From CAYVDH01 sp964450355 (GTDB lineage Bacteria > Bacteroidota > Bacteroidia > NS11-12g > UBA955), in assembly GCA_964450355.1 (NCBI GenBank), contig CAYVDH010000136.1, positions 1 to 9,816 on the forward strand: a DNA stretch of 9,816 nucleotides, written 5' to 3'. A program made the position numbers and the translations under genes. The notes beneath the pieces are model-generated. The model did not search any database. It worked only from the letters and a program-made list of their open reading frames with translations, and had not been told where the DNA came from. Shown here one piece after another: positions 1 through 7,100 of the stretch. The stretch's first letter is position 1. The number at the start of each line of letters is the position of its first letter.

Positions 1-2
1 AA

Positions 3-89
3 GATTTAAATTCTAGTTTAGATAAGGTGTATAAATCAAAAATAAAATATAAGAAGCATAAAATTATAAAACCTAAACTTACTTTTTAA
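3..89 (+). CDS. possible C-terminal tail of a gene entering from the left edge (partial)
   Basis: The third plus-strand frame is open from the window edge for 28 codons to a TAA at 87-89. It would encode a lysine-rich, basic tail (KSKIKYKKHK in the middle, ending PKLTF). The stop overlaps the stop of the minus-strand ATP-grasp gene, a compact tail-to-tail arrangement of the kind common in dense genomes. No family can be recognised from so short a piece. In AT-rich DNA an open stretch of this length arises by chance fairly often, so this is only a candidate and depends on the sequence to the left of the window. Confidence 0.35.
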   Translation, partial: DLNSSLDKVYKSKIKYKKHKIIKPKLTF

Positions 90-1102
90 GTCTTATTTTG
101 AAATAATTTTAAGTGCAATTTCTTTAATGTTTTAATAGTTGGCGCAGGTTTTATTTTATTTTTTTTGTTGTATCTGCTTATATCAATGATCAATTGATGG
201 TGGTGTAAAAAGCTTTTAATGGCATTTAAAAATCCTACCCTTGAATCGTAAATATGTATTGGCTCAGCCGGTAATCCATTAAATTCCATGATTTTTAAAT
301 AATCAAAAGTTTCTAAATCAGAAATTGAATTCGTTTTAACGTCAAATCTTCCATATTGAATTCCGGGTAATTGTTCCATTAATTTTGAAAATTGTTTTGT
401 CATTTTCTCAGATATTTTCTCCTGAATATCTATAAATTGAGTTCCTTTATTGTGATTCCCCATTTTATGAATGACTACTATTTCACCTTGATTTGGAATG
501 TTTGTGAAATCCAATTTTGAATTGTTTTTTAGTTTTTCGAAAGAAACTATTCCTCTGTCTTTTTTTAAAATTAATTCTTCAATATTACTGATACCGTCAC
601 CTGTTATTTCAAAATATTGTTTATCTGTTAACGATGTAATTTTATACCCATTTGAGGATGGAAGAAAAACAACAAACACTCCAAATTCGCAATCGGTATC
701 TATGTATTCCTGAATCAAATAATCTTTATATTGTAAATTTAAGGTCTTATATTCATTAGGATTATTCAATAAAAAAACATCTTTACCTCGTTCGCCATTA
801 TCTGGTTTTAGTATGATTGGAAATTGAAACGATTCTATGTTCTTGAGAAATTTTTCAAAGTTGATGTCATGAATCAAAACTGATTTAGTTCTATATTTTT
901 CTGGAAATAATTGGTCAATTCCATTTTTTGAATCAAAAAACAAACCTCCATATTCATCTATTCCAGGATTCACGTTAGTGAAAAAAAATAAATGTCGGTG
1001 TTTAATGGCTTTTAATAAGTAAAATGGAAAGAGGCATGAATAAAAAGCCCACATTGGCCAATATTCATAATTCATCATTTTAATCCACCATTTTTTTTTC
1101 AT
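86..1102 (-). CDS. ATP-grasp ligase-like protein (D-Ala-D-Ala ligase fold)
   Basis: This 338-residue protein has the layout of an ATP-grasp carboxylate-amine ligase, a fold that uses ATP to join an acyl phosphate to an amine. Visible marks are the IILKPDNGERGKDV strand-loop at 96-109 (Lys99 as the likely ATP-binding lysine), the QEYI adenine-binding strand at 131-134, RFDVK at 252-256 and IMEFNG at 271-276, with Asp254, Glu273 and Asn275 as probable magnesium ligands. The N-terminus is rich in Trp, Tyr and Phe (residues 5-40) and leads into NPGIDEYGG. I recognise that combination from uncharacterised proteins often labelled D-alanine--D-alanine ligase. It is unlikely to be the true Ddl: the order and N-terminus differ, and no cell-wall genes lie nearby. 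It is last in a minus-strand operon and its start overlaps the preceding stop by 4 nt (ATGA). The substrate is unknown. Confidence 0.85.
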   Translation of the reverse strand: MKKKWWIKMMNYEYWPMWAFYSCLFPFYLLKAIKHRHLFFFTNVNPGIDEYGGLFFDSKNGIDQLFPEKYRTKSVLIHDINFEKFLKNIESFQFPIILKPDNGERGKDVFLLNNPNEYKTLNLQYKDYLIQEYIDTDCEFGVFVVFLPSSNGYKITSLTDKQYFEITGDGISNIEELILKKDRGIVSFEKLKNNSKLDFTNIPNQGEIVVIHKMGNHNKGTQFIDIQEKISEKMTKQFSKLMEQLPGIQYGRFDVKTNSISDLETFDYLKIMEFNGLPAEPIHIYDSRVGFLNAIKSFLHHHQLIIDISRYNKKNKIKPAPTIKTLKKLHLKLFQNKT

Positions 1103-1770
1103 ACTATGTACCTTTTTAAAACTGAATCTTTGACGTCAAAAAAGGAACATTCAACAGAATCATTAGAAATAACAAATTGACAAATGCTTACTGTATTCAC
1201 TTTGTTTGTATAATGATTACACTCTGCTCCAATCATCATGTTTTTATGCCAATTTAGTATATCATTTTCATCAAAATCAATCCTTGATTTTGCAATAAAA
1301 TAATCTTTAATTTTTTCTTTGGCAAATGAGTTGTATAATGTGCTTGAACAGTTGATGTATGGCTCATTAAAAGGAATTTCTATTTTGTTCAATTCATGTC
1401 CATTGTATATGCTTGAGATTAACGATTCATTTTCTATTTGAAATTGAGTGATTGTAAATGGTTCAACATGTTGGTCTTTGATGGCTTGATATAAATCAAA
1501 TTTTTCGTTTTTTAAAACATTAATAAGCATCAATCCCCTGCTTATTGTATAATTAGTATCTCTGATATGAGGTTCTAATCCTCCATTTTGAAGACAATAC
1601 AATGATTTTCCATTGTATCCAATCCAAGTTCCACCCTTCAATGAATCTATTGGGCAAAAGACAGAAGCATCAATCCATTTTGGAAATTCACTTGCTCTAT
1701 TTAATTGTTCATCTCTGTTAAATGTTAAAATGAATTTATCTTTTTGCTTAAATAAAGAAAGAATACACAT
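1099..1770 (-). CDS. NRDE family protein (TANGO2-like)
   Basis: The 223-residue product begins Met-Cys and carries FNRDE at 17-21, the signature that names the NRDE family (Pfam TANGO2, PF05742). GGTWIG follows at 46-51, also typical. The family is found in bacteria and eukaryotes; the eukaryotic member TANGO2 has been linked to mitochondrial and lipid or haem handling, but the bacterial role is unsettled. Cys2 directly after the initiator Met resembles the N-terminal nucleophile of Ntn-hydrolase folds, and an amidohydrolase-type activity is possible but unproven. The length is slightly short for the family, and no break in frame is visible. The gene lies 5 nt after the DinB-like gene and overlaps the ATP-grasp gene by 4 nt, so the three are probably co-transcribed and perhaps translationally coupled. 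I see no Shine-Dalgarno sequence at its start. Confidence 0.85.
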   Translation of the reverse strand: MCILSLFKQKDKFILTFNRDEQLNRASEFPKWIDASVFCPIDSLKGGTWIGYNGKSLYCLQNGGLEPHIRDTNYTISRGLMLINVLKNEKFDLYQAIKDQHVEPFTITQFQIENESLISSIYNGHELNKIEIPFNEPYINCSSTLYNSFAKEKIKDYFIAKSRIDFDENDILNWHKNMMIGAECNHYTNKVNTVSICQFVISNDSVECSFFDVKDSVLKRYIV

Positions 1771-1775
1771 TAAGC

Positions 1776-2258
1776 TTAATTCGATTTTCTGTAAAGTAAG
1801 GTAGAATTTGAAATACCAAAGTTTTCCATTTCATGGAATGAGTATCCTTTTGATTCAGCAATGATTCTAATAAGAGCTAAATGGTGCACAGCATGCTCAT
1901 TTAAAAACATCAACTCCCTGCCGACAGTTGATAAGTGATCAGAAAAATTATTAGTCACTTTAATTGGCATGTCCTTAATCAAATCCAAATGGTTTAGTTT
2001 AGAAATTATATCATCAATTAAACCAATGCAATTCAAATGATTTAACTCAAGAGTTGGATTCCTTTTTCTTAAATCGTAGTTAATCTCACCTATCTGATAG
2101 GTCATTAAAAACTGTTCATAAAATTCAACAATGTGCCTTGAGTGTTGTCCTATACTTCCAGAGAAAGAAATGTTATCCATGCCCACAATGTAATCATCTG
2201 ATTTAATTTTAGTTAAAAAATCGGATAAAAATTGTAAATCATGTATCGATTGTTGCAT
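1776..2258 (-). CDS. DinB family protein
   Basis: This 160-residue, mostly helical protein fits the DinB/YfiT four-helix-bundle superfamily, whose members bind a divalent metal through conserved histidines. The expected His clusters are visible: GQHSRHIVEFY at 37-47 (His39, His42) and NEHAVHHLALI at 120-130 (His122, His126 spaced H-x3-H). Related proteins include damage-inducible proteins of unknown activity and thiol-S-transferases that use bacillithiol or mycothiol. The exact reaction here cannot be read from sequence. It is the first gene of the DinB-NRDE-ATP-grasp operon, and the 100-nt gap to the divergent DUF3127 gene must hold its promoter. No TAnnTTTG box is clear on this strand. It has nothing to do with E. 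coli DNA polymerase IV, which shares the DinB name. Confidence 0.82.
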   Translation of the reverse strand: MQQSIHDLQFLSDFLTKIKSDDYIVGMDNISFSGSIGQHSRHIVEFYEQFLMTYQIGEINYDLRKRNPTLELNHLNCIGLIDDIISKLNHLDLIKDMPIKVTNNFSDHLSTVGRELMFLNEHAVHHLALIRIIAESKGYSFHEMENFGISNSTLLYRKSN

Positions 2259-2346
2259 GGATTAAATGCAAATTAAACCAAGTTAAAGGGAATAAACAAA
2301 CGGAAAAAGTGTAGATAAAAAATTTTAAGTTAAAAAAAAATATCAT

Positions 2347-2354
2347 TAAGTTTG
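2347..2354 (+). promoter_or_regulatory. candidate -7 box (TAAGTTTG) of the DUF3127 gene
   Basis: The octamer TAAGTTTG matches the Bacteroidota -7 consensus TAnnTTTG exactly. Only 4 nt separate it from the ATG at 2359, so transcription would begin at or next to the start codon and give a leaderless or nearly leaderless mRNA. No TTG lies about 19-21 nt upstream, so the -33 half is missing and the match may be fortuitous. Confidence 0.35.
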
Positions 2355-2358
2355 AAAA

Positions 2359-2733
2359 ATGGAATTAATAGGAAAAATTGTTAGAAAATTAGATGTTGTA
2401 ACAGGGCAAGGACAAAGGGGTGAATGGAAAAAGCAAGAATTTATCATAGAAACTGAGGGTCAATATCCAAAAAATGTTTGTATTGGCGCTTGGGCTGATA
2501 AAGTAGATGAATTAAATAAATACAATTTACAAGACAAAGTAAAATTATCGCTAAATGCTGAAAGCAGAGAATACAATGGCAGGTGGTACACAGATTTAAG
2601 GTTTTGGAAAATAGAATTAGCAGGTGCTGCTCCTACTACCAATGCTCCTAAAGCTGAAAACACAACCATTACAGCACCAAATGTTGAAGATTTTTCTGAA
2701 TCAGATAATTCTTCAGATGATTTACCATTCTAA
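2359..2733 (+). CDS. DUF3127 OB-fold, SSB-like protein
   Basis: The 124-residue product matches the DUF3127 family: MELIGKIV at the N-terminus, GEWKKQEFIIET at 21-32, and NGRWYTDLRFWKIE at 73-86. These fit a single-stranded-DNA-binding-protein type OB fold over residues 1-88. A flexible Ala/Thr/Pro-rich linker (about 88-110) follows, then an acidic stretch ending SSDDLPF (118-124). This copies the C-terminal tip of SSB proteins (DDDIPF in E. coli), which docks repair and replication partners. A role in binding single-stranded nucleic acid and recruiting partners is therefore likely, but it is inference. It is the first gene of a plus-strand operon, with the M42 peptidase gene starting 11 nt after its stop. 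Confidence 0.88.
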   Translation: MELIGKIVRKLDVVTGQGQRGEWKKQEFIIETEGQYPKNVCIGAWADKVDELNKYNLQDKVKLSLNAESREYNGRWYTDLRFWKIELAGAAPTTNAPKAENTTITAPNVEDFSESDNSSDDLPF

Positions 2734-2744
2734 TATAATAGAAA

Positions 2745-3815
2745 ATGAATAAAAAAAGTGAGAAGTTTTTATATGAATACTTAGATAATTTTTCACCTAC
2801 TGGGTTCGAAAAAAGCGGGCAAAAAATATGGTTAGATTATTTAAAATCTTATTCAGATGATTATATTTCAGACGCTTATGGTTCTGTTGCAGCCATAATC
2901 AATCCTGGAAAAAATTATAAAGTTGTCATTGAAGCTCATGCTGATGAAATTTCTTGGTTTATCAAGTACATATCTGATGATGGTTATTTATACATTACTA
3001 GAAATGGAGGTTCAGACCATTTAATTGCTCCATCTAAAAGAGTTAATATTTTTACAGACAAAGGCATTGTAAAAGGTGTATTTGGTTGGCCAGCAATCCA
3101 TGTAAGAACTGGCGAAAAAGAAGTAACTCCTACCGTTGACAATTTATTTATTGATATTGGTTGTAGCAGCAAAAAAGAAGTTGAAGAATTAGGTGTTCAT
3201 GTTGGTTGTGTCGCAGTATTTGAAGATAAATTAACAGAACTTAATGGAAAATATTACTGTGGAAGAGCTTTAGATAACCGAATTGGAGGATTCATGATAG
3301 CTGAAGTAGCTCGTAAAATCAAAGAAAATAAAATAAAACTTCCTTTCAGTTTGTATGTTGTGAATGCTGTTCAAGAAGAAATTGGATTACGTGGAGCTGA
3401 AATGATATCAAGAAAAATTAAACCAAATGTAGCTATCATCACTGATGTATGTCATGATACTAGTTCGCCATTATACGATAAAAAGAAGCAGGGTGACCAA
3501 AAATGTGGTTTAGGTCCTGTTTTAACTTATGGTCCAGCGGTTCAAAATAATTTGTTAGACATGGTAATACAAGTAGCTAATAAAAATAAAATCCCTTTTC
3601 AAAGGGCTGCTGTAAGCAGAAGCACTGGAACCGATACGGATAGTTTTGCATACAGTGACGAAGGTGTTCCATCTGCTTTGATTTCTTTGCCTTTAAAATA
3701 CATGCATACCACTGTTGAAACTGTTCATAAAAAAGACATAGAACAGGTGATTGAATTGATGTATCAATTTGTGATTCAATTAAAAAACAATCACGACTTT
3801 AGGTACATAAAATAG
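2745..3815 (+). CDS. M42 family metallo-aminopeptidase
   Basis: The 356-residue protein is a complete M42 peptidase, the family of tetrahedral (TET) aminopeptidases, once mis-called endoglucanase CelM. These cytosolic enzymes trim N-terminal residues from peptides with two metal ions, commonly Zn or Co, and assemble as large dodecamers. All expected active-site residues are present: His65 and Asp67 in EAHADE, Asp177 in RALDNR, Glu211 and Glu212 in QEEIGLRGA (Glu211 as general base), Asp234 in ITDV, and His321 in MHTTVE. The inserted PA-like dimerisation domain spans about residues 70-165. Substrate preference (acidic, basic or hydrophobic residues) cannot be read here. Its start lies 11 nt after the DUF3127 stop, and the acyltransferase gene begins 1 nt after its own stop, so it is the middle gene of an operon. 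Confidence 0.95.
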   Translation: MNKKSEKFLYEYLDNFSPTGFEKSGQKIWLDYLKSYSDDYISDAYGSVAAIINPGKNYKVVIEAHADEISWFIKYISDDGYLYITRNGGSDHLIAPSKRVNIFTDKGIVKGVFGWPAIHVRTGEKEVTPTVDNLFIDIGCSSKKEVEELGVHVGCVAVFEDKLTELNGKYYCGRALDNRIGGFMIAEVARKIKENKIKLPFSLYVVNAVQEEIGLRGAEMISRKIKPNVAIITDVCHDTSSPLYDKKKQGDQKCGLGPVLTYGPAVQNNLLDMVIQVANKNKIPFQRAAVSRSTGTDTDSFAYSDEGVPSALISLPLKYMHTTVETVHKKDIEQVIELMYQFVIQLKNNHDFRYIK

Positions 3816-3816
3816 A

Positions 3817-4668
3817 ATGAAAATAATGTTAAGTAGATTTGGGTATTTCATTCTAAAACTATTATCCAAACTACCTTTATCGTTATTATACATTATTTCC
3901 AACTTTTTTTATTTTCTTTTGTATAATGTCACAAAATACAGAAAAAATACTGTCTTTGAAAACTTAAAAAATTCATTTCCTGAAAAAAATGAAACAGAAA
4001 TCAATGACATCGCAAAAAAATATTATCGATATTTATCTCAATTGATTATAGAAACAGTCAAAGGATTTAGTTTAGATAGAGTAAATCTGATGAAGATGGT
4101 GAAAGAAGGAAATTCATCTGAGGTATTAAACGCATTGTATGTACAAAATGAAAGCGCCATTGTAGTTATGCCCCACTATGGCAACTGGGAAATATTATGC
4201 AAAAGCGCTCCATTGTATTTAAAACATGAAATATTAGGAGCCTATAAACCTTTAAAAGATAAATATTTTGATGCTAAAATCAAAGAATCAAGGGAAGAAT
4301 TTGGAACTAACATGGTTCCTATGGAAGAAGTATTAAGGGCCATAAAAACGTGTTCAAAACCTTATTTATTAGTATTAATAGCCGATCAATCCCCGAGCAA
4401 TAATAAGGGATGCGATTGGGTACAATTCTTAAATCAAGATACAGCCATGATTATGGGAGCTGAAAAACTATCGCATAAATACGATTTAAAAACTTTTTAT
4501 ATAGAAGCGACTCCAATCAAAAAAGGAGAATATCAGATAAATTTAAATTATTTAGGAAAAGGAAAAGAATTTTCCCAAAAAGACTTTTTTAATTTATTAG
4601 AAAAATCAATTATTCAACAACCTGAATATTGGTTGTGGAGTCATAGACGTTGGAAGCATAAACGATAA
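3817..4668 (+). CDS. LpxL/HtrB-like lysophospholipid or lipid A acyltransferase
   Basis: This 283-residue protein belongs to the lipid A acyltransferase family (LpxL/LpxM), which transfers a fatty acyl chain onto the lipid A precursor at the inner membrane. A hydrophobic N-terminal segment at about 8-37 would anchor it. The catalytic H-x4-E motif is in PHYGNWE (His120, Glu125). ADQSP at 189-193 and the C-terminal signature PEYWLWSHRRWK at 269-280 are also characteristic. Length is normal. Bacteroidota homologues may use lipid A or other lipids such as ornithine-type aminolipids, so the acceptor is uncertain. The start is 1 nt after the M42 stop; an in-frame ATG three codons later (3826) is an alternative start. 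It is the last gene of the operon, and only a very weak AT hairpin follows. Confidence 0.92.
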   Translation: MKIMLSRFGYFILKLLSKLPLSLLYIISNFFYFLLYNVTKYRKNTVFENLKNSFPEKNETEINDIAKKYYRYLSQLIIETVKGFSLDRVNLMKMVKEGNSSEVLNALYVQNESAIVVMPHYGNWEILCKSAPLYLKHEILGAYKPLKDKYFDAKIKESREEFGTNMVPMEEVLRAIKTCSKPYLLVLIADQSPSNNKGCDWVQFLNQDTAMIMGAEKLSHKYDLKTFYIEATPIKKGEYQINLNYLGKGKEFSQKDFFNLLEKSIIQQPEYWLWSHRRWKHKR

Positions 4669-4707
4669 ATCGAAATTAGATTAATTTTATTTTTCAGATA
4701 AAACAAG

Positions 4708-4738
4708 TTGTATAGTAGGATAAAAGGTATTATAATTG
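4708..4738 (+). promoter_or_regulatory. probable promoter of the ArsR-type gene
   Basis: TTG at 4708-4710, a 20-nt spacer and TATAATTG at 4731-4738 fit the Bacteroidota promoter TTG-N19-21-TAnnTTTG with one mismatch in the -7 box. The predicted start of transcription is just before the ATG at 4748, leaving a very short leader. It would uncouple this regulator from the upstream operon. Confidence 0.45.
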
Positions 4739-4747
4739 CACTAGCGT

Positions 4748-5089
4748 ATGGCAATGAGTAAAAAGTCCTTGTTTGAGCAAGGAGAAGTAGATTTAAGTAC
4801 AGTATGTAAAGCCCTAGGACATCCAGCCAGGGTAAGAATTATTAAATTATTATTAGTTCAAAACAATCAAACGTGTCAGGACATAGTAAATAAGCTCCCA
4901 TTGAGCCAATCTACTGTTTCTCAACACTTAAGTGAACTCAGAATTGCGAATCTTATCAGTGCTAAAAACTACAAAACCAGCGTTATATATGCTGTTGATA
5001 AAGATTATTTAGCTAAGGCTCAAAAAATGTTTGGTGATTTGTTTTACAGTCACATTTTAAACAACATAAAACAGCCTTCTCTGTTTTAA
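4748..5089 (+). CDS. ArsR/SmtB-type winged-helix regulator
   Basis: The 113-residue product is a compact winged-helix repressor of the ArsR/SmtB type. KALGHPARVRIIKLL at 21-35 is the usual first helix pair, and LSQSTVSQHLSELRIANLI at 52-70 is the helix-turn-helix with its recognition helix. The wing is around 72-82. The classical metal-sensing ELCVC motif of alpha-3N sensors is absent; the only cysteines are Cys20 and Cys43, so metal sensing cannot be claimed. Two in-frame ATGs (4748 and 4754) are possible starts. No transporter or metal-resistance gene is adjacent, so the targets are unknown. It converges with the XRE gene, with 1 nt between the stops. Confidence 0.9.
   Translation: MAMSKKSLFEQGEVDLSTVCKALGHPARVRIIKLLLVQNNQTCQDIVNKLPLSQSTVSQHLSELRIANLISAKNYKTSVIYAVDKDYLAKAQKMFGDLFYSHILNNIKQPSLF
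5067..5088. terminator. weak bidirectional hairpin between convergent regulators
   Basis: TAAAACAG and CTGTTTTA form an 8-bp stem with a 6-nt loop at the junction of the two convergent genes, overlapping the ArsR stop codon. It carries short T runs on both strands, so it could end transcription in either direction. Only two G-C pairs support the stem, so the call is tentative. Confidence 0.35.
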
Positions 5090-5090
5090 T

Positions 5091-5432
5091 TTATTGTAAA
5101 TCATTCAATTCTGACTTCATTAATAGAAGTTCATCTTGTAATTTTTTATTAGAAATAATTAAAGAATCAATTTTCATGTTCAATTGATCTTTAAATCGTT
5201 TCAATTCATTCTCTTTATTCGATATTAACATGTCACCTTTACCTAAAATCAGCCATTCAGGGTTGATATGAGGAAAAGCATTTAATAAATTTAATACCAA
5301 ATCCAAACTGGCTTTATTCCTGCCTGAGCTAATGTGTGATAACACAGCGTTTGAGATATTTAATTTATTAGCAAATTCTTGTCTGCTTAGATTTGATTGA
5401 TTAAAAACTTCTAATATTCTGTTTTCTAACAT
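5091..5432 (-). CDS. XRE-family helix-turn-helix regulator with C-terminal coiled coil
   Basis: This 113-residue protein has a Cro/C1-type HTH at about 5-60: SRQEFANKLN (16-25) is helix 2 and SNAVLSHISSGR (27-38) the recognition helix. HINPEWLILGKGDML (55-69) follows, a conserved extension I know from small Bacteroidota XRE regulators. Residues 74-113 are leucine- and charge-rich and look like a coiled coil suited to dimer or higher-order assembly. The gene reads away from a five-copy palindrome array immediately upstream, whose first copy covers the predicted -7 box. Autorepression with cooperative binding is therefore the natural model (inference). The ATG at 5430-5432 is the only plausible start; the leader would be about 20 nt. 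No partner toxin, integrase or phage gene is nearby, so what else it controls is unknown. Confidence 0.9.
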   Translation of the reverse strand: MLENRILEVFNQSNLSRQEFANKLNISNAVLSHISSGRNKASLDLVLNLLNAFPHINPEWLILGKGDMLISNKENELKRFKDQLNMKIDSLIISNKKLQDELLLMKSELNDLQ

Positions 5433-5454
5433 GTTAATTCTATTGTTTAAGGTG

Positions 5455-5556
5455 TTTACAAAAGTAAAATATTGGTTTTACAATTGTAAAGTATCTTGTT
5501 TACAAATGTAAACTAAATAATTTACAAATGTAAACGAGTGTTTTTACATCTGTAAA
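5455..5556. promoter_or_regulatory. five-site palindromic operator array, 22-bp pitch
   Basis: Five 14-bp palindromes of consensus TTTACA-NN-TGTAAA start at 5455, 5477, 5499, 5521 and 5543. Each is separated by exactly 8 nt of unrelated sequence (atattggt, gtatcttg, ctaaataa, cgagtgtt). Sites 2-5 have perfect arms; site 1 has one mismatch (AGTAAA). The 22-bp pitch puts all sites on nearly the same face of the helix, as expected for cooperative binding by dimers. The position directly upstream of the XRE gene makes its product the likely ligand. Plasmid-type iterons are a less likely alternative, since no replication gene is present. Confidence 0.85.
5459..5466 (-). promoter_or_regulatory. -7 box of the XRE gene, inside operator site 1
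   Basis: Read on the minus strand this is TACTTTTG, an exact match to TAnnTTTG. It lies 26 nt before the XRE ATG and falls wholly inside the first palindrome, so a bound repressor would block RNA polymerase. The nearest upstream TTG is only 14 nt away, shorter than usual, so the -33 element is weak or absent. The minus strands of sites 3 and 4 also contain TACATTTG, which fits the same consensus. Confidence 0.5.
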
Positions 5557-5831
5557 ATACTACTATATAACTTATTATCAATTACATACAATCAATGTCA
5601 ATATTAATAAAAGCTAAATAAACCCTTTTTACTGCCTTATGAAGCGCTCAACATTGGTGATGTTAAAATTTAATCTAGAATTCATAGTATTCAACTAATA
5701 GTTTAAATAAGTGTCACATTATATTGATATTAAGCTAATTATACAATATGTTAATATTTTAAAATGAGTGTAATTTTAGTTTTTTTACTCCACGATTTAA
5801 TTATAAATTGCGAGTTCAATTCCATTAAACA

Positions 5832-7010
5832 TTGAATAAAGCTACCCTACTCAACTTTTTATCTAAAGTCAGTGTCTCTGGTTTGGGATTTATTACTGTA
5901 ATCATTACTTCAAAATTATTTGGAGCTGAAGGTAGAGGTGAAATTAGCCTATTTTTAACCAATGTTGCTTTGATACAATTGTTTTGCGATTTCGGTAATT
6001 CATCTGCTAACATAAATTTATCCTATAAATACGATAATTTAAACATTTGGAAAACCAGTGCTATTTGGATAATATTTGTTTGTTTAATTTCGATTATTCC
6101 TCTTTATTATTTAGATGTAAATATGTATGTATTTGTCTCATTATCTGCGTTTTTATTATCTATAAATAACAATAATTTATTGATATTAATGGGCAATCGA
6201 CAGGTCAATAAAAGAAATTTATCTTTGTTGGCAGTTGCTATTTCCTTATTAATTTCAGTATCGATAATGTATAATTTGAAATATACGATAGATAAATATT
6301 ATATCTTTTACATCTTTACCATCCTTTTAGGAATAGGTTTTTCAACTTCATGGGTCAGGCAATATTTAAAAAACAATGAAAAATTCAAATTCAACAAAGA
6401 AGTATTAAAAAAAGGTTTTTTAGCTCAGGCAGGTCATTTTGTACAATTTTTAAATTACAGGTTGTTTTTTTATTTCATAGTATTTTACCTTGGGAAATTT
6501 GAATTAGGTGTTTTTAACAATTTAATTGTTTTAGCTGAGTCTCTTTGGATCATTGGTCACAGCATAGGACAGATATTGCATTTGAAAATATTGAATACTG
6601 AAAATTCTCAATTGAAAATAAAATTAACAAATCAATCCATTGTTTATAGTTTCATTGGTACATCACTCCTATTTATTTTATTGAATACAATTCCGATGAA
6701 TTGGTGGTTGTTCATTTTCAACAAAGACTTTTCAGAAATATCCATTTTGTTGCCCTATTTGGGTTTAGGAGTTATATTGTTTTCAATCAGCAACATCATC
6801 AATCATTATTTACATGCCATGAATGAATTTAAAAAAATCATTTGGATAAATTTAGTTGGGTTATTAGCTGGAGTTGTCACTTGTTTGTTATTAATCGAAG
6901 AAATGAAATTAGTTGGAGTATGCATTTCCTGGAGTATAGCCTTTGCTTGTTCATTTATTTTATCAGTGTTTTTTTATTCTAAAAAAATAAAACAAGCTGA
7001 AATTCAGTAA
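5832..7010 (+). CDS. polysaccharide/oligosaccharide flippase (Wzx-like membrane protein)
   Basis: This 392-residue, very hydrophobic protein has about 12 membrane segments, for example around 13-30, 74-95, 97-120, 132-150, 157-175, 205-225, 270-288, 303-322, 337-356 and 363-384. SKLFGAEGRGEISLF at 27-41, just after the first helix, is a signature of the MOP/Wzx flippases that move lipid-linked sugars across the inner membrane. The start is TTG at 5832: an in-frame stop lies two codons upstream, and the first in-frame ATG would remove the first helices and the signature, so TTG is the only start giving an intact protein. Flippases usually sit in glycan clusters, but no glycosyltransferase or polymerase gene is adjacent, so this is an orphan copy with unknown cargo. 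Confidence 0.85.
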   Translation: MNKATLLNFLSKVSVSGLGFITVIITSKLFGAEGRGEISLFLTNVALIQLFCDFGNSSANINLSYKYDNLNIWKTSAIWIIFVCLISIIPLYYLDVNMYVFVSLSAFLLSINNNNLLILMGNRQVNKRNLSLLAVAISLLISVSIMYNLKYTIDKYYIFYIFTILLGIGFSTSWVRQYLKNNEKFKFNKEVLKKGFLAQAGHFVQFLNYRLFFYFIVFYLGKFELGVFNNLIVLAESLWIIGHSIGQILHLKILNTENSQLKIKLTNQSIVYSFIGTSLLFILLNTIPMNWWLFIFNKDFSEISILLPYLGLGVILFSISNIINHYLHAMNEFKKIIWINLVGLLAGVVTCLLLIEEMKLVGVCISWSIAFACSFILSVFFYSKKIKQAEIQ

Positions 7011-7100
7011 TATATAATTGTATTAAAAACTACATTTTATCTTTGCTAATAATAGCTTGAAAATATTCAGATGAATGTTTCAATTTCCAATAAATCTTAA

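Larger units (their letters stand above)
5433..5831. other. 399-nt intergenic region between the XRE and flippase genes
   Basis: The XRE-proximal 125 nt hold the operator array and XRE promoter described separately. The remaining stretch, about 5557-5831, is AT-rich. It has no supportable gene, no convincing hairpin and no clear TAnnTTTG box for the flippase. A 19-codon ATG frame at 5639-5698 has no homology I recognise. The promoter for the flippase must lie here but could not be pinpointed. Confidence 0.6.

Noticed and set aside
498..713. Plus-strand open frame inside the ATP-grasp gene
   Set aside because: It lies wholly antisense to a clear ATP-grasp coding region and has no recognisable domain. 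The same applies to antisense frames within the NRDE, M42, DUF3127, flippase and ATPase genes.
4673..4687. AAATTA/TAATTT hairpin followed by a T run after the acyltransferase gene
   Set aside because: The 6-bp stem is entirely A-T with a 3-nt loop, too weak to support a terminator in sequence of this composition.
5455..5556. Resemblance to a miniature CRISPR array or plasmid iterons
   Set aside because: The repeats are 14-bp palindromes with only 8-nt spacers, far too short for CRISPR, and no cas or replication gene is present. The adjacent XRE gene and the overlapping -7 box fit operators better.
5639..5698. Small 19-codon open frame in the XRE-flippase gap
   Set aside because: It is short, has no promoter or recognisable similarity, and is expected by chance in this length of AT-rich DNA.
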